DNA of 36,469 bases from Deltaproteobacteria bacterium (GTDB taxonomy: Bacteria; Myxococcota_A; Polyangia; Haliangiales; Haliangiaceae). The notes under the pieces were generated by a model that saw only the letters and a program-made list of their open reading frames with translations, made no database searches and was not told the origin of the DNA. This document shows positions 19,060-30,097 of this stretch, in pieces. The stretch covers positions 1 through 36,469 of the forward strand of contig JAIOQA010000165.1 in the NCBI GenBank assembly GCA_021413675.1, in the 5' to 3' direction. Each line of letters opens with the position of its first letter. The first letter of the stretch is position 1. Both the position numbers and the translations under genes were made by a program.

Positions 19060-19887
19060 TCACATCGGCGCGGCGGCGGGGGGCACGTACACCACCGGAT
19101 TGAACACGGTGAGCTCGCCGGCCGGCGCGTCGAGGAGATCCTGGTGGACGATGCCGCGCAGGTCCCGGATCCGGACCGCGTACTCCATCACCATGTGCTT
19201 GTCGGCGACGAACGACATGTCGACCTTGACCAGCTGGCCGAACGCCGCGATCGGGATCGGGTTGCCGACCGGCACCGAGCCGAGGTCGGGCATCGTCGGA
19301 TCGATCAGCATCGTCGGCTGGTACGAGGTGATGTTCGCCTGGCTCTGCAGCACCGCGGCGAACGGGTTCATGCCGCCGCGGGTGATCAGCTCGAGATCGA
19401 TCGAGGCCTCGCGCAGCTCGTCCTCGCGGAACACGCCCGAGACCACGCCCGCCGCCGGGATGGGCGTCGGCACGTTGCCGAGCAGCGGCGGCGGCTCCTC
19501 GTCCTCCTCGGGATCGACGACGAAGTTGGTCGGCACGTAGTCGAAGTACTCGTTGCCGCCGTTCAGGCGGACCCGCGCGAGCCCTGGCTCGTTGTCGAGG
19601 TTCTTCACCGTCCACTCGACCGACACCGCCAGATCGCCGACGCGCACGTACGGCACGTCGACGCCGAACTCCGCCGCCATCATCGCGCGCGCGGTCGCGT
19701 CCGCGGGCTTCTCGAGCGCGATCGGCAGCGTGATCGTCGCGGTCGCCGGCAGCCCCGCCATCGTCGGGTCGAGGTTGACCTCGAGGCTCTGGTGCGGATC
19801 GACGTACACCGGATCGTCGGCGCACGCGGTCATGCCGAACCCGAGCGCGAGCGCGAGACCAACGAGGCTGGTGCGATCGAGACCCAT
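19060..19887 (-). CDS. Lipoprotein of the Nfs/Glt-like operon
   Basis: 275 residues with the signal [22 protein letters not shown] (lipobox MTAC) and Ala-Asp-Asp after the Cys; in E. coli an Asp at +2 signals inner-membrane retention, a rule that may not hold in myxobacteria. The mature part is rich in beta strands and Pro ([42 protein letters not shown], an acidic [10 protein letters not shown] linker, then a second strand-rich half). It looks like an immunoglobulin-like or sandwich lipoprotein. It sits 5 bases after the gltG-like gene and ends 13 bases before the last barrel. I know no named homologue; a structural lipoprotein for the barrel or TPR assembly is the natural guess. Confidence 0.75.
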   Translation of the reverse strand: MGLDRTSLVGLALALGFGMTACADDPVYVDPHQSLEVNLDPTMAGLPATATITLPIALEKPADATARAMMAAEFGVDVPYVRVGDLAVSVEWTVKNLDNEPGLARVRLNGGNEYFDYVPTNFVVDPEEDEEPPPLLGNVPTPIPAAGVVSGVFREDELREASIDLELITRGGMNPFAAVLQSQANITSYQPTMLIDPTMPDLGSVPVGNPIPIAAFGQLVKVDMSFVADKHMVMEYAVRIRDLRGIVHQDLLDAPAGELTVFNPVVYVPPAAAPM

Positions 19888-19892
19888 GAGCG

Positions 19893-21266
19893 TCACCCCT
19901 GGCTGAAGATGAACGGATAGTTGACGATGCCGCCGCCGGGCTTGGCCGGGAACTTGAGGCGCGAGATCTGGGAGCGCATGCAGCTCTCGACCGCGTCGTC
20001 GTTGACCTGGCTCGACTGCACGCCGGTCGAGGTCACCGCGCCGTCGGCGGAGATCACGAAGTGGATGACGATCTTGCCGCCGGCGAGGCCCTTGCCGCGC
20101 ACGTCGAGCTGCTTCTGGTAGCAGGTGCGGATGAGGCCGGCGCGCTTCTTCACGACCGCGTCGATCTCTTCCTTGGTGAGGCCGTTGAAGTCGCCGGTCG
20201 CGGTGCCGGTGCCGACCACCGCGACCTCCTTCACGCCGCTGCCCGTGCCGCCCGCGCCCTTCGGCGCGCGCGGATCGCCGGCGTCGATCTTGCCCTGCGA
20301 CTGGAAGTCGCCCTCGACCGAGCCGCCGCCGCCGGGTCCGTTGCCCTTCGAGCCGCGGGTCGTGCCGGTGCCCTCGCCGGGCCCGAAGCCGGTGCCCTTG
20401 CCCGTGCCCGAGCCGACGCCGCCCTTGCGGCGCTCGCCGGGCAGACCGGTGAACTTGCCGAGCGAGGTCGCCAGCTCGTGGTTGATGACGTTGTCGAGGA
20501 CCGCGCGGTTCTTGTCCTCCATGAGCGCGACCTTGGGCGGCTCCGGCGGGACATCCTTGGCGTCGGGATCGCGCGCGCGCGGCTCCTTGCCCTCGCCGCC
20601 GGCCTTGCCCTCGCGGCCCTTGGTCGCGGTGTTGACCTTCTTGACCTCGCCCGAGGTCGGCGCCGCCTGGGTCGCGCCGACCGCCTTGGGCTCGGGCTTC
20701 TCCTCGGGCTGCGGCGCGAGGCGCGTGACCAGGTACGCGCTCGTGAACGCGCGCGGGCCCGGCCAGACCTGCTCGTCGCCCTCGACCTCGAACTTGTAGG
20801 TGAGCGCGAGCAGGATGCCGTGCAGCACGATCGAGAACGCCAGCGCCGGCATCAAGAGCTCGAGCGCGAGCACGGCCAGCGGCAGCGGCGGATCGTTGGG
20901 GACGAACTGGAAGTACAGCTTGTGGATGCCGCTCTCGTCGAGATCGACGACGCCCCAGTCCTTGCCGCCGATCGCGGTCGCGCGGAAGCCGGCGGGCGCG
21001 TCGCCCTCGCCGCCGCGGCGGACGAAGTCCTCGACGCTGCGCTCGCTGCCCTCGACCGAGATCGTGCCGCGCATGCGCTCGCCGAGGTTGAGCAGGTAGC
21101 CGCGGCTGCCGGGCTTGAGGATCGCGAAGTCGTTGGGCAGCCCGAGATCCGGAATCACGAACGTGGACGTGCCGACGCTGCCGAGCGTGACCGGCCCGGG
21201 CTTGTCGAGCACGACGTCGGACATGACCTCGTCGTGCCAGATGAGGGCCGCGCGCAGCCTGCTCAC
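19893..21266 (-). CDS. GltG/NfsG-like one-TM protein with AgmX/PglI C-terminal domain
   Basis: 457 residues. An N-terminal soluble domain (about 1-125: [19 protein letters not shown]...[20 protein letters not shown]) is the FHA-like or beta-rich head seen in GltG-type proteins. One membrane segment lies at about 127-157. A long Lys/Glu/Pro then Gly-rich linker (about 165-355) is followed by the AgmX/PglI-type C-terminal domain (about 358-457) with the conserved [40 protein letters not shown] and YPFIFSQG. That domain resembles TonB C-terminal domains and is thought to reach through the periplasm to outer-membrane partners. GTG 21266 overlaps the upstream stop by 4 bases. The gene order E-F-G matches Myxococcus glt/nfs. 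Confidence 0.85.
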   Translation of the reverse strand: MSRLRAALIWHDEVMSDVVLDKPGPVTLGSVGTSTFVIPDLGLPNDFAILKPGSRGYLLNLGERMRGTISVEGSERSVEDFVRRGGEGDAPAGFRATAIGGKDWGVVDLDESGIHKLYFQFVPNDPPLPLAVLALELLMPALAFSIVLHGILLALTYKFEVEGDEQVWPGPRAFTSAYLVTRLAPQPEEKPEPKAVGATQAAPTSGEVKKVNTATKGREGKAGGEGKEPRARDPDAKDVPPEPPKVALMEDKNRAVLDNVINHELATSLGKFTGLPGERRKGGVGSGTGKGTGFGPGEGTGTTRGSKGNGPGGGGSVEGDFQSQGKIDAGDPRAPKGAGGTGSGVKEVAVVGTGTATGDFNGLTKEEIDAVVKKRAGLIRTCYQKQLDVRGKGLAGGKIVIHFVISADGAVTSTGVQSSQVNDDAVESCMRSQISRLKFPAKPGGGIVNYPFIFSQG

Positions 21267-21640
21267 AGCCGGTCCTCTTCGATCGAGCGGACCAGCTCGG
21301 GCATGAACGAGCGCTTCTCGAGCGAGGCGCGCTCGAGCTCCTCGTTCGCGCGCTCGAGGAAGTACAGGAGCTGCGGGCTGCGGTTCTGGCCGGACAGATC
21401 GATGCCGGTGAAGTCGAAGGTCTTGGGCTTGCCGCTGCCCGCCGGCTTCTTGGCATCGGCCGCCGGCGTCGCGGGCGCCGGGGCCGGGGTCGCGGGCGTG
21501 CCCGCGGGTGGCTTGCGCCGGGGCTGCGCGTGCGCGGATGTGGGCGCGATCGCGACCGCGAACCACACCGCCGTGGCGACGGCGAACAGCAACGATTGGG
21601 GGCGAGACACCACGAGCATAGGCTTGAACCCGGGGCTCAC
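21263..21640 (-). CDS. Small exported protein at the GltF/NfsF position
   Basis: 125 residues from GTG 21640, which overlaps the stop of the TPR lipoprotein (GTGA) and has AAGGAG eight bases upstream; an ATG at 21619 is the alternative. It has a signal sequence with h-region [17 protein letters not shown] and cleavage near AHA-Q, an Ala/Pro/Lys linker, then a compact conserved-looking block [20 protein letters not shown] followed by [20 protein letters not shown]. It holds the third position in the D-E-F-G gene order. In Myxococcus this position is held by a small envelope protein of the gliding/sporulation machine; the correspondence here rests on order and size. Confidence 0.75.
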   Translation of the reverse strand: MSPGFKPMLVVSRPQSLLFAVATAVWFAVAIAPTSAHAQPRRKPPAGTPATPAPAPATPAADAKKPAGSGKPKTFDFTGIDLSGQNRSPQLLYFLERANEELERASLEKRSFMPELVRSIEEDRL

Positions 21641-22779
21641 AACCCCAACTCCTTGCGCTTGGCCTCGGCGGCCGGGCGTTTCGGATGGTCTCCCGGAGCG
21701 TCTTGCATGAACTGCTCCAGCTTCGCCTTCGCCCCCGCCGGGTCCGACAGGAAGTCGGCGTGCAACAGCGCGAGGTTGTAGAGCGCGTCCGCGCGGGCCG
21801 GTGCGCGACGAGGTGCGTTCTGGACGACACGATCCCATGTGGCCTCCGCGTTCTTGAGGTCCTTCATGCCGCGCCACGCGACCCCGAGGGCGACCTGCGC
21901 GGCCAGGTCATCGGGTTTCTTTTCGACGATCACGGTGAGCTCTTGCTTGGCTCGGACGTAGTCGCCGGCGTCGAGCAGGACCGCCGCCTTGTTGAAACGC
22001 GCGTCGATGTAGTTCGGGTCGAGGCCGGTGGCGTAATCGAACCGGTCGAAGGCCTCCTGGGCCTTGCCCTGGTCGAGGGCGAGCAGGGCGACCGCGTTGT
22101 AGACCGCGGGATCCTGCGGCCCGAGCTCCGCGGCCTTGCTGAGCACGAGCGCCGCCAGATCGGTGCGCTTCTGCGCGAGGTAGACCAGGCCGAGCTCGGT
22201 GTAGATGCGCGAGCTCGCGCCGGAGGTGCGCAGCGTGTCGCGCAGCACATCGACCGCGTCGTCGTAGTTGCCGGCGTCGCGCAGCATCGACGCGAGGCGC
22301 GCGGCCGCGTCCTTGCGCAGCGGATCGTCCTCGGCGAGATCGCGGAGCGCGGCCTCGTAGTCGGCGCGCGCGTCCTTGACGTGGCCGCCCTTGCGCTGGG
22401 ACTCGGCCCGCGCGAGCCGGGTCGGCGCGTGGCTCGGGTTGATCGCCAGCGCCTTGCCGAACGCGCCGACCGCGCCGTCGGCGTCGCCCTCGCGATCGAG
22501 CAGCACGCCGAGATCGTGCCAGGCCTCCCACAGCTTGGGCTCGATCTTCACCGCGGCCTCGAAGCGCGCGCGCGCGGTCGCCGCTGCCTCGGGGCCGCCG
22601 AGGCGCATCGCGCGCATCGCCGACTCGAACTCGCGCATCGCCTCGGGCTTGACCGGATCGAGCTTGGGCTTCTGCGGCCCGGTGCCGCGGGCCTGGATGC
22701 GCGAGGCGGCGTTCGACCCGCCGCACGCGCCCAGCGCCAGCGCGACCAGCGCTGCGAGCATCGATCGGCGCGCCGTCAT
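21637..22779 (-). CDS. TPR lipoprotein, GltE/NfsE-like
   Basis: 380 residues. The signal [20 protein letters not shown] has a clear LGAC lipobox. Seven or eight TPR repeats follow from about residue 65, for example [60 protein letters not shown] and [23 protein letters not shown] lipoproteins of this kind (GltE, NfsE) are part of the outer-membrane sub-complex of the Myxococcus machine. The ATG at 22779 overlaps the stop of the large TPR gene (ATGA), and its own stop overlaps the next start, so the operon is translationally coupled throughout. The sequence is intact. Confidence 0.85.
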   Translation of the reverse strand: MTARRSMLAALVALALGACGGSNAASRIQARGTGPQKPKLDPVKPEAMREFESAMRAMRLGGPEAAATARARFEAAVKIEPKLWEAWHDLGVLLDREGDADGAVGAFGKALAINPSHAPTRLARAESQRKGGHVKDARADYEAALRDLAEDDPLRKDAAARLASMLRDAGNYDDAVDVLRDTLRTSGASSRIYTELGLVYLAQKRTDLAALVLSKAAELGPQDPAVYNAVALLALDQGKAQEAFDRFDYATGLDPNYIDARFNKAAVLLDAGDYVRAKQELTVIVEKKPDDLAAQVALGVAWRGMKDLKNAEATWDRVVQNAPRRAPARADALYNLALLHADFLSDPAGAKAKLEQFMQDAPGDHPKRPAAEAKRKELGL

Positions 22780-25700
22780 CGGGCCACCTCCTCGACGAGA
22801 TCGAGGGTGAGCGGGCGGTCGCCGGTGCGGACCTTGCCGCGGGCCTCGCGCTCGGGCGGGTACTTGTCGGCGGCCAGCCGGCCCAGCGCCTCGCGGATCT
22901 TCGCGGTGTACTGGTCGTAGACCTGCATCTGGATCGCCTTCTGGTACCCGGTCGAGAACAGCTCGACCGCCTTGTCCTGGATGTCGATCACGTAGGAGTC
23001 GAGGCCATCGCGGTAGGCCTGCTGGTCGGCCTCGGACAGGCCCGCGGGCGTCGGCGCCGACGTCAGCGCCTCGGCGAAGCCGTCGTAGACCTGGCCGACG
23101 CGGTAGAGCGCGGCGGTCGCCCACTTGAGGTCCTCGTAGTTGACGACGTCGAGGTAGGCGGTCTGAGCCTTGTCGAGCATCGCGGCCTTCTTCTTGAGCG
23201 TCTTGTTGAGGTCCTTCGGCTTCACGTCGAGCGTGATCTTCTCGTAGTCGCGGAAGATGAGCTCGCCCTGGTAGTAGCGGGCCTCGGCGGCGAACGGCCG
23301 GATGCGGTCCTTCTCCTTGCCGCCGGCGCGCTTCCAGATGCGCAGCGCGTCGTCCATCGACTTCGCGGCGCGGCCGAGCTGGCCGAGGCGGAACGAGGTG
23401 CGGCCGGCGCGGACGTGCGCCTCGACGACGCGCGCGCCGTTGGGGTAGCTCTGCAGGTACGCGCGGAACGCCTGATCGGCGTGGCCGTCGTCGCCGCCGG
23501 CCTCGTAGACCTCGGCGATGCGGAACTGCACGTCGTCGGCGTCTTTGCGCTCGCGGTACTTCTTCGCGTACTGCTGGTAGTGCGCGATGGCCTTGTCGTT
23601 CTGGCCGAGCGCCTGGCGCAGCACGCCGGCATTGTAGAGCGCGTCGGCGATCTTGTCCGACTTGCTCTTGGTCGCGAACTTCTCGGCGACCAGCTCGTAG
23701 GCCTGGGCCGCGCGATCGAAGTACGCGACGCGCTCGTAGACCTGGCCGGCGGAGAACGCGGCCTTCTCGGCGAGGTCGGAGTCGGGGAACTGATCGGCGA
23801 GCCCGAGGTAGGCATCGGCGGCGCGCTCGGGCAGCTTGGCCTTCTCGTACATGACGCCCGCGTTCATCATCTTCTGCGGCGCGGCCTTGTCCTTCGGGAA
23901 CTCCTTGGGGATGCGCAGGTAGAACTGCGCGGCCTGCTCGTACTTGCCGGCGTCGGCGTACTTGTCGCCGCTCTTGCCGATCGAGTCGACGATCAGCCGA
24001 TCGAGGCGGGCCTGCTGATCGGGCGCGGCGAACGCCTTGGCCTTCTTGAGCCGGCGCGCCCAGTCCTCGATGTTCTCGTAGTCCTGGGCCTGGGCGAGGC
24101 CCTTGAGGATGCGATCTCCGGCGGGGCCCGCGTTGGGGTCGTCGGGGTACTTGGTGACGATCAGGCCGAAGCGCTTGATGGCCTCGTCGTAGTTTCCGTA
24201 GTCGTAGAACAGCTGGCCGTTCTTGAAGATGACCTCGACCAGCTTGGGATCGGCGGGGAACAAGGTCGCGTAGAGATCGACGGCCTCGGCGAACTTGGTG
24301 TCGACCGGCAGGAGCTGGCGCTTGCCGGCGGTATCCTTGGGGCGCGCCTTCTCGAACGCGTCCATCGCGGCGAGCAGCGCGTCCTTGTGGAACTTGCCGA
24401 CCGGCGTCGAGCGGCCGACCATGAGGAACTCGTCGCCGGCCTCCTCGAGCTTGCCGAGCTTGAAGAACAGGATCTGCGCCCGATAGAAGCGCAGCTCGGC
24501 GGCGCCGGCCGCGCCGGTCTTCGCGTCGCCGAACGCGCCGAGGTAGATCCCGTAGGCGCTCGCGGCCTCCTGGTACGCGGCGAGGTCGGGCTTCTTGTCG
24601 CGCTTCTCTTTGATCTGGGCCTCGGCGTGGAGGTTGACCGCGGTCTGGCGGGCGAGCGCCTCGGTCGCGCCGAGCGAGTTGGCGAGCGCGTCCTTGTTGC
24701 GCTGCTTCTTGGCCCACGCCGAGGTCGGGCCGTAGCCCTCGACCAGCGCGGCCAGCTCGTGCTGCGCGGTGCCGTAGTCGCCGGCGGCGATCCACGTGTC
24801 GACGATCTGGCGCTGCCACGCGGCGGCGCCCATCGCATCGGGGTCCATCGCGACCAGGAAGCGATAGGTGTCGGCGGCGCGCTCGTACTCGCCCTGCGAC
24901 GCGTACGAGTCGGCGACCTTGATGAGGATGTCGCGCGAGTAGCGCTCGCCGCCGATCGACGCGAGGAAGTCGAAGACCTCCTTGGCCGAGATCGCGCGGT
25001 CCTCGGTGAACACGACGACCAGGTACTCGAGGGCCTCGTCGCGCAGGTTGGCGCGGCGCCGCGCGAGCTCGGGGTTGCCAGCGCGCTCGGCCTCGATCGC
25101 GAGGTCGAGGACGATCTTGAACTTCTTGGCCGCGACCTCGGGCTCGCCGAGCTTCCAGTCGCACCACGCGCTCTTGAACATCGCGAGGTCGTAGGTCGGC
25201 GCGTTGGGGTTGGAGAGCACGTTCTCGTACGCGCCGCGCGCGTCGGCCCACTGCTGCTGGCCGAAGTAGTGCTCGCCGACCTGCATCCACGCGTCGCCGT
25301 AGAGCGGCGACTGCGGGTAGTTCTTGATGACCTGCTGGAAGCTGGCCAGCGCCTCGTCCTCGCGGCCGTCCTCCTTGGCGGCGAAGCCCACGAGATAGAG
25401 GATCAGATCGGCGCGGCGGAAGCCGGGGAACTCGGCGAGGATCTGCTTGTAGAGGACCTCGGCCTCGCGGAGCTGGATGCGCGGCTCGGTCGGCTGCTTG
25501 CACGCCTTCTCGGTCCGGCAGGCCTCGAGCTTGCGATCGTAGGTGTCCATGTCGACGAGGAACTGCCGGCGCGCCTCTTCCCAGAGCAGCTCGGCCAGCT
25601 TGAACATGCCGTCGGCCTTGGACTCGCCGAGCGGGTTCGACGCGAGGAACTCGCGGAGGAGCCCGATCGCCTGCTCGCGCTTGGCGTCGCGCTTGATCCG

Positions 25701-25907
25701 GGCGGCGTTGAGCAGCTTCTGCAGCTCGGGCGAGATCACCGGCGCGGCGGGCGCGGGCGGGCGCTTGCGAACGTAGAGCTCGGCGGTGGGGCCGCGCTGC
25801 ACGTCGACCTCGCCGAGCTGGGCGCGGGCGGGGCGGGCGAGGGCGACGAGCGCGAGGACCGCGACCAGCGCCGATGTCCGGATCGCGGACAGCATGGGAT
25901 GCCTCAT
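22776..25907 (-). CDS. Very large periplasmic TPR protein, GltD (AgmU)/NfsD-like
   Basis: 1043 residues. A signal peptide ([30 protein letters not shown], cleaved after ARA) precedes a Pro-rich stretch and then TPR/Sel1-like helical repeats across almost the whole chain: [80 protein letters not shown] and others. Myxococcus GltD/AgmU is a TPR protein of about 1,200 residues encoded just before GltE, as here. It probably acts as a periplasmic scaffold linking inner- and outer-membrane parts. ATG 25907 overlaps the preceding stop (ATGA). A second ATG four codons later is possible. Confidence 0.85.
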   Translation of the reverse strand: MRHPMLSAIRTSALVAVLALVALARPARAQLGEVDVQRGPTAELYVRKRPPAPAAPVISPELQKLLNAARIKRDAKREQAIGLLREFLASNPLGESKADGMFKLAELLWEEARRQFLVDMDTYDRKLEACRTEKACKQPTEPRIQLREAEVLYKQILAEFPGFRRADLILYLVGFAAKEDGREDEALASFQQVIKNYPQSPLYGDAWMQVGEHYFGQQQWADARGAYENVLSNPNAPTYDLAMFKSAWCDWKLGEPEVAAKKFKIVLDLAIEAERAGNPELARRRANLRDEALEYLVVVFTEDRAISAKEVFDFLASIGGERYSRDILIKVADSYASQGEYERAADTYRFLVAMDPDAMGAAAWQRQIVDTWIAAGDYGTAQHELAALVEGYGPTSAWAKKQRNKDALANSLGATEALARQTAVNLHAEAQIKEKRDKKPDLAAYQEAASAYGIYLGAFGDAKTGAAGAAELRFYRAQILFFKLGKLEEAGDEFLMVGRSTPVGKFHKDALLAAMDAFEKARPKDTAGKRQLLPVDTKFAEAVDLYATLFPADPKLVEVIFKNGQLFYDYGNYDEAIKRFGLIVTKYPDDPNAGPAGDRILKGLAQAQDYENIEDWARRLKKAKAFAAPDQQARLDRLIVDSIGKSGDKYADAGKYEQAAQFYLRIPKEFPKDKAAPQKMMNAGVMYEKAKLPERAADAYLGLADQFPDSDLAEKAAFSAGQVYERVAYFDRAAQAYELVAEKFATKSKSDKIADALYNAGVLRQALGQNDKAIAHYQQYAKKYRERKDADDVQFRIAEVYEAGGDDGHADQAFRAYLQSYPNGARVVEAHVRAGRTSFRLGQLGRAAKSMDDALRIWKRAGGKEKDRIRPFAAEARYYQGELIFRDYEKITLDVKPKDLNKTLKKKAAMLDKAQTAYLDVVNYEDLKWATAALYRVGQVYDGFAEALTSAPTPAGLSEADQQAYRDGLDSYVIDIQDKAVELFSTGYQKAIQMQVYDQYTAKIREALGRLAADKYPPEREARGKVRTGDRPLTLDLVEEVAR

Positions 25908-27897
25908 CGGAACCCCTCGTATTCGTCCTTCCAGTACTCGCCCTCGAACGGCCAGTATTCCTCGTCGTCGCCGATGAGGCCCTGCTCCCAGAGCCGGCCG
26001 TGGAGCTCGGCGGGGAAGCGGCCAGCGGCGAGGTCGGAGACCTCGATGTCGAGGGCGCGCTTCTGGCCGATGACCGCGTCGATCTTGCCGAGCTTGGCCT
26101 TGTCGAGCACGCGGCGGGTGTCCTTGTAGAGGCGGTCGAGCGCGCGCTGCGCGAGCTTGTCGGCGGCGGCGCCGAGCTTGCGCTCGAGATCGACCGCGGC
26201 GCGATCGAGGCGGCGGGCCTCGCCGACGTCGCGCTGGAGCATCGGCTGGAGCGCGGGCGCGGCCTTCGCGGTGATCGCGCCGGCGGCGTCCTCGGCCTGG
26301 CGCTCGGCCTTCGCGAGCGCGTCGCCGACCTTGGCCGCGAGCGCGTCGAGGCGCGCGGCCTCCTCGGCTGCGACCTCCTTGGGGACCGCGCCGCTGTCAC
26401 GGCCGATCGCGAGCTCGTCCTTGGCCTTGCCGACGTCCTTCACGAGCCGGCGCAGATCCTCGACCAGCGCGCTCGCGTCGGTGAGCGTGTCCTCCTCGCT
26501 CGTGGTCGTGCCGGCGGCGGCGGCGACCTTGGTCGAGGCCACGCGCCGCGCCAGGCCCTGCCACGCGCGCACCGCGCCCGGCGCCTCGCCGGTGACCTTG
26601 GCCATGCCCGCGACCGCGTCGTGCAGGCGCACGTACGCCGGATCGAGCTTGAGCAGGGCCAGCACCTGGCCGTCGAGATCGTCGGCGGCGACCGCGGCCT
26701 TGCCGTTGTCGCCGGTGCCGGCGTGATCCGCGCGCAGCTTGCCGATCGCGCGCTCGAACAGCCGGCGCCGGCGATCGGGATCCTTGCGGACACGGTCGAG
26801 CTCGTCGACGATCGGCTGGAGCTTGACCGTGAGCTTGTCGTACCAGGCCTGCGCGCCGTCGAACTTGCAGTCGGCGAGCTCGACGTAGCCGGCGAGCAGG
26901 CTGGCCTCGGGCCACATCGGCGACGACGGGAACTGCGTCAGGAACTCACCGGTCAGGTCGCGCGCGGTCGCGAGCTCGCGCTTCTGGTACATCGACCACG
27001 ACGCCTCGAACAGCGCGTCGGGCAGCCGGTCGGAGTCCTCGGGGATCTGGAAGTAGTGATAGTAGGCGTCGTCGTACTCGCCCTCCTCGTGGGCGATGCG
27101 GGCGAGGCCGAGGCGCGCGAGGTCCTTGACCGTGAAGTAGCGCCCGTCGACGACGAACGTGAGGCGATCGCTGTCGCCGGTGCCGGCGACCTGGCACATC
27201 GCCTCGGCGGCCTCCTGGTACTCGCCCTTGCGCGCGCGGATGATGCCGCGCAGGTAGAGCGCCGACGAGTACAGGCGGCTCTTCTTGCCGATCGTGACCA
27301 GCTGGCCCTCGGCGGCGTCGAGCTGGCCGGTCTCGTAGGCGGCGCGGCCGCGCAGGTACGCGCGCTCGCCGGCGGCGCCGGGCGGGATCGAGTCGGGCGT
27401 CTTGATCGCCTCGAGGCGCGCGAGCACGCCGGCGAAGTCGCGGGTCTCGAGCGCGACATCGACCGCGCGGCGATGGGCCGGGCCCCAGTACGGCGCGGCC
27501 GGGCCGCGGCCGAGCACGCGCACCAGCTGATCGAGCAACGCGCCGTACGCGCCGGCGTCGATCAGCGCGACCCGACGAAGTCGTGGAAGCCGGCGTAGCG
27601 CGGCGAGTAGACGATCGCGTAGAGCGCGACCGCGGCGTCGATCGCCGCGCCATCGCGCAGCAGGTTCTCGGCGGCGCCCAGCTCGCGGGTCAGCGTGTCC
27701 TTGCTGCCGCTCTCGGCGTCGACGAGGTTGGCCTTGCCGAGCTCGGTGAAGTACGCGGCCAGCGCCTTGTCGGCGAGCTCGTCGCCCGACGAGGAATCGG
27801 TGGCACCGGGGGCGTCCGCGCGCGCCGCGGGCGACGCGACCGCGATCGCCAGCGCCGCGGCGCACGCGGCCCAGCGGCCGCGCTCACTTGCCCGCAC
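25904..27897 (-). pseudogene. TPR protein, GltC/NfsC-like, broken by a frameshift
   Basis: GTG 27897 has GGAGG six bases upstream and gives a signal peptide (VRASERGRWAACAAALAIAVASPAARA). The frame runs to SPRYAGFHDFVGSR and stops at 27562. The next frame carries on the same domain from [19 protein letters not shown] to the stop at 25904: a TPR region, then a long Ala/Lys/Glu coiled coil, ending [13 protein letters not shown]. Joined, it is about 660 residues, like GltC/NfsC. The junction is at roughly 27560-27580, and from memory homologues have about a dozen more residues there, so a small deletion is likely. It could be true decay, a sequencing error, or two-piece expression. The operon overlaps on both sides (14 bases upstream, ATGA downstream) are kept. 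Confidence 0.75.
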
Positions 27898-28651
27898 TGG
27901 CACCTCCCGTCGCGGGTCGCGCGACGGTCTTCGCATCGATGTCGACGCGCAGCCGGTACGTGCCCGACTCCTTGCGCTTCCACTCGTAGGGGATGTCGCC
28001 GCCATCGCCGGCCTTGCCCACGATCATCAGATCCTTGCCGCCCTGCGCGACCACGACCGCGCTCGACTCGATCGTCGACACGAAGCGATCGTCGTCCTTG
28101 CCGGCGGCCTCGACGCGGATCGCGATGACGTGGCGGCCGGGCGCGACGAAGCCCTCGAACCGGACCGCGTCGTCCTCGGCGATCTTGCCGTCGGTGTCGT
28201 CGTAGACGCTGGCGCCGTCGAGGCGCACGCTGGCGCGCCGCACGCTGTAGAAGCGGCCGGTGTCGTAGCGCAGCTTGATCGTGATCTTGGTCGTGTAGAG
28301 CGCGGACGCGACCGCGGCGGCGCGCGCGCGCGACGCGAACAGCTCGTCGCGCAGCTTCAGGTACTCCTGGCGCAGGCTGTCGACGTCGGCGCCCTCGTCG
28401 GCCTGCGCGGCCTCGGTGACCGCGGCCGAGGTGTCGACCGGCTTGGCCTCCGCGGCGGGGGCGGGCGTCGGCGCAGGCGGCGGCGCGGCCTCGGGCGTCG
28501 GCGCCGGGGCGGGCGCGGGTGTCGGCGCCGGTGCGGGCGTCGGCGCGGGAGGCTTCGGGCGGCGGTGCGGACGGGCCGTGGCGGTCGCCGAAACGAGAGC
28601 GAGCCCGATCGCGGGCACGAGGAAGCGCAGGTATCGGGGCGACCACGCCAT
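27884..28651 (-). CDS. Periplasmic protein with Pro/Ala-rich linker and beta domain, Nfs/Glt-like operon
   Basis: 255 residues: a signal (MAWSPRYLRFLVPAIGLALVSATATA), a Pro/Ala/Thr-rich linker (about 30-75), a short helix (VDSLRQEYLKLRDELFASRA), then a strand-rich domain: TTKITIKLRYDTGRFYSVRR, ASVRLDGASVYDD, VRFEGFVAPGRHVIAIRVEA, and SGTYRLRVDID at the end. The GRH-x-I-x-I-x-V pattern resembles PEGA-like or carbohydrate-binding beta domains. Similar proteins are often labelled dihydrolipoamide acetyltransferase in databases purely because of the linker; no lipoyl or catalytic domain is present. It lies between the barrel pair and the GltC-like gene and overlaps the latter by 14 bases. Confidence 0.78.
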   Translation of the reverse strand: MAWSPRYLRFLVPAIGLALVSATATARPHRRPKPPAPTPAPAPTPAPAPAPTPEAAPPPAPTPAPAAEAKPVDTSAAVTEAAQADEGADVDSLRQEYLKLRDELFASRARAAAVASALYTTKITIKLRYDTGRFYSVRRASVRLDGASVYDDTDGKIAEDDAVRFEGFVAPGRHVIAIRVEAAGKDDDRFVSTIESSAVVVAQGGKDLMIVGKAGDGGDIPYEWKRKESGTYRLRVDIDAKTVARPATGGASAGK

Positions 28652-28663
28652 GGCGGGACCTCG

Positions 28664-29386
28664 TCAGTTGTGGGGCGGGAGGAACAGAGACAGGCCGGCG
28701 GTGATCGCGGCGTCGTTGACCAGGAACTTCTCGTCGAGGAGCTCCTGCCGGAACACGCGATCGCGCGCGTCGATCCGGAACGCGAAGGCCTTGCCGATGA
28801 ACAGCTTCATGCCGACGCCGCCGATGCCGGTGGCGCCGCGGTTGGTGACCGAGTCGACGACGCCGACGCCGGCGTCGAGGTGGATGTCGAAGTGGACGAC
28901 CTGGCCGCCGAGCCGGAGCTTGCCGTACATCGGGCTCCACACCAGCAGCGACTCGTAGAAGCGTACGGGAGCGTACGCGTCCGTGAGCAGCTGACCGCGC
29001 ATCGCCTCGACCGCGCGGATGATGTCGGCGTTGGCGTGCGTGTACGCCGCGCCGAACTCGACCGCGGTCTGATCGGTCATGTGGAACGTGTAGGAGGCGC
29101 CGAGCACGTACGTGCCGGAGAACAGATCGGAGTCGTAGAAGCCGCCGGTGAGCGAGATCTCGTGACGCGCCTGCTTCACGAACAGCCGGTCGACCGCGCC
29201 GCGCCGCTTGCGCTTCACCGCGAGGCGATCGGCGATCTCCTTGTCGATGCACATCTCGGTGGTGCGCGTGACCGGCGTGACCTTGGCGGGCTTGGCGGTG
29301 GCGTCGTCGGCGCGCACGGTCGACGCGAGCACCGTGAGGGCGCTCAGGGCCAGCGATGCGACGAGCGTGAGACTGCGCGGCTTCAT
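28664..29386 (-). CDS. Outer-membrane beta-barrel, NfsA/B-GltA/B-like, copy 2
   Basis: 240 residues from ATG 29386, which overlaps the preceding stop by one base (TGATG). A signal peptide ([26 protein letters not shown]) is followed by [20 protein letters not shown] and [22 protein letters not shown]. That arrangement (Cys, then an Arg/Lys-rich RG block, then the first strand) is the same as in the neighbouring barrel, so the two are paralogues. Alternating strands fill the rest ([55 protein letters not shown]). It fits the myxobacterial outer-membrane barrel family that includes GltA/GltB and NfsA/NfsB. Which of the pair is A or B cannot be told from order alone. Confidence 0.83.
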   Translation of the reverse strand: MKPRSLTLVASLALSALTVLASTVRADDATAKPAKVTPVTRTTEMCIDKEIADRLAVKRKRRGAVDRLFVKQARHEISLTGGFYDSDLFSGTYVLGASYTFHMTDQTAVEFGAAYTHANADIIRAVEAMRGQLLTDAYAPVRFYESLLVWSPMYGKLRLGGQVVHFDIHLDAGVGVVDSVTNRGATGIGGVGMKLFIGKAFAFRIDARDRVFRQELLDEKFLVNDAAITAGLSLFLPPHN

Positions 29387-30090
29387 CACAGCCCCGTCGG
29401 GATCCACAGGGCGATCCCCGCGGTGGTCATGAGGTTGTGGGTGAAGCGGGTCTCCGCCACCGCTTCCTGGACCGTCATCACGTCGCGCGCGTCGAAGCGG
29501 AACGTGATCCACTTGGTCGTGAACAGATCGAGCGAGATGCCGGCGTCGTAGCTCACGCCCTGCACGCTGTCGTGGATGAGCCGGCCCGCGCCCGCCGACA
29601 CCATGATGTCGGAGTGCACGATGCCGCCGCCCATCTTCATCTTGGCGTGGATCGGCGACCACAGGAGATTCCCGAGGGCGAGGTACGCCGGGCCCGGCTT
29701 GAAGTAGCTGGTGCCGAAGAAGTTCGCGAGCGGCGAGTCGAGATCGACCGCGAGGTGGGTGTAGTCGAAGCGCGCCTCGACGCCGAAGTCCTCGGTGAAC
29801 CAGAACGCCAGGCTGCCACCGGCGAGCCACGACGACGAGGTGAGATCACCCGCGTACAGCCCGCCGTGGCCGACGAGCTCGAACTTGTGCTTCTTGAGGA
29901 AGTCGCGCTCCTGCACGCCGCGCGGCTTGAGCTCGCGGCCGAGCTCGTCGCGGATCGTCTGATCCAGGCACGAGGGCAGCGGCGCCTCCGATGGCTTCGC
30001 GGCGGCCGGCTGCGCGTGTCCGACCCGGCCGAGGCCGAGCCCGAGAATGCAAGCGGCAGCGATGCCGATACCCCCGATCGATCGCAGCAC
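29386..30090 (-). CDS. Outer-membrane beta-barrel, NfsA/B-GltA/B-like, copy 1
   Basis: 234 residues, first gene of the block. GTG 30090 begins a signal peptide ([27 protein letters not shown]). The mature start [20 protein letters not shown] and [20 protein letters not shown] is the barrel-family header, paralogous to the next gene. Strands alternate through to [20 protein letters not shown] and the end IALWIPTGL. No Shine-Dalgarno sequence is seen; a promoter-like TTGACC/TACCTT lies immediately upstream with the -10 only 7 bases from the GTG, so the operon mRNA may be leaderless at its 5' end. Confidence 0.83.
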   Translation of the reverse strand: MLRSIGGIGIAAACILGLGLGRVGHAQPAAAKPSEAPLPSCLDQTIRDELGRELKPRGVQERDFLKKHKFELVGHGGLYAGDLTSSSWLAGGSLAFWFTEDFGVEARFDYTHLAVDLDSPLANFFGTSYFKPGPAYLALGNLLWSPIHAKMKMGGGIVHSDIMVSAGAGRLIHDSVQGVSYDAGISLDLFTTKWITFRFDARDVMTVQEAVAETRFTHNLMTTAGIALWIPTGL

Positions 30091-30097
30091 TGCCCCG

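Noticed and set aside
21637..26400. Very long alternative frames antisense or offset to the TPR genes
   Set aside because: They are Arg/Ala/Pro-rich shadows produced by high GC; the true frames have TPR repeats, signal peptides and clean stop-start overlaps.
27884..28651. Dihydrolipoamide acetyltransferase
   Set aside because: Only the Pro/Ala linker would suggest it; there is no lipoyl, E3-binding or catalytic domain.
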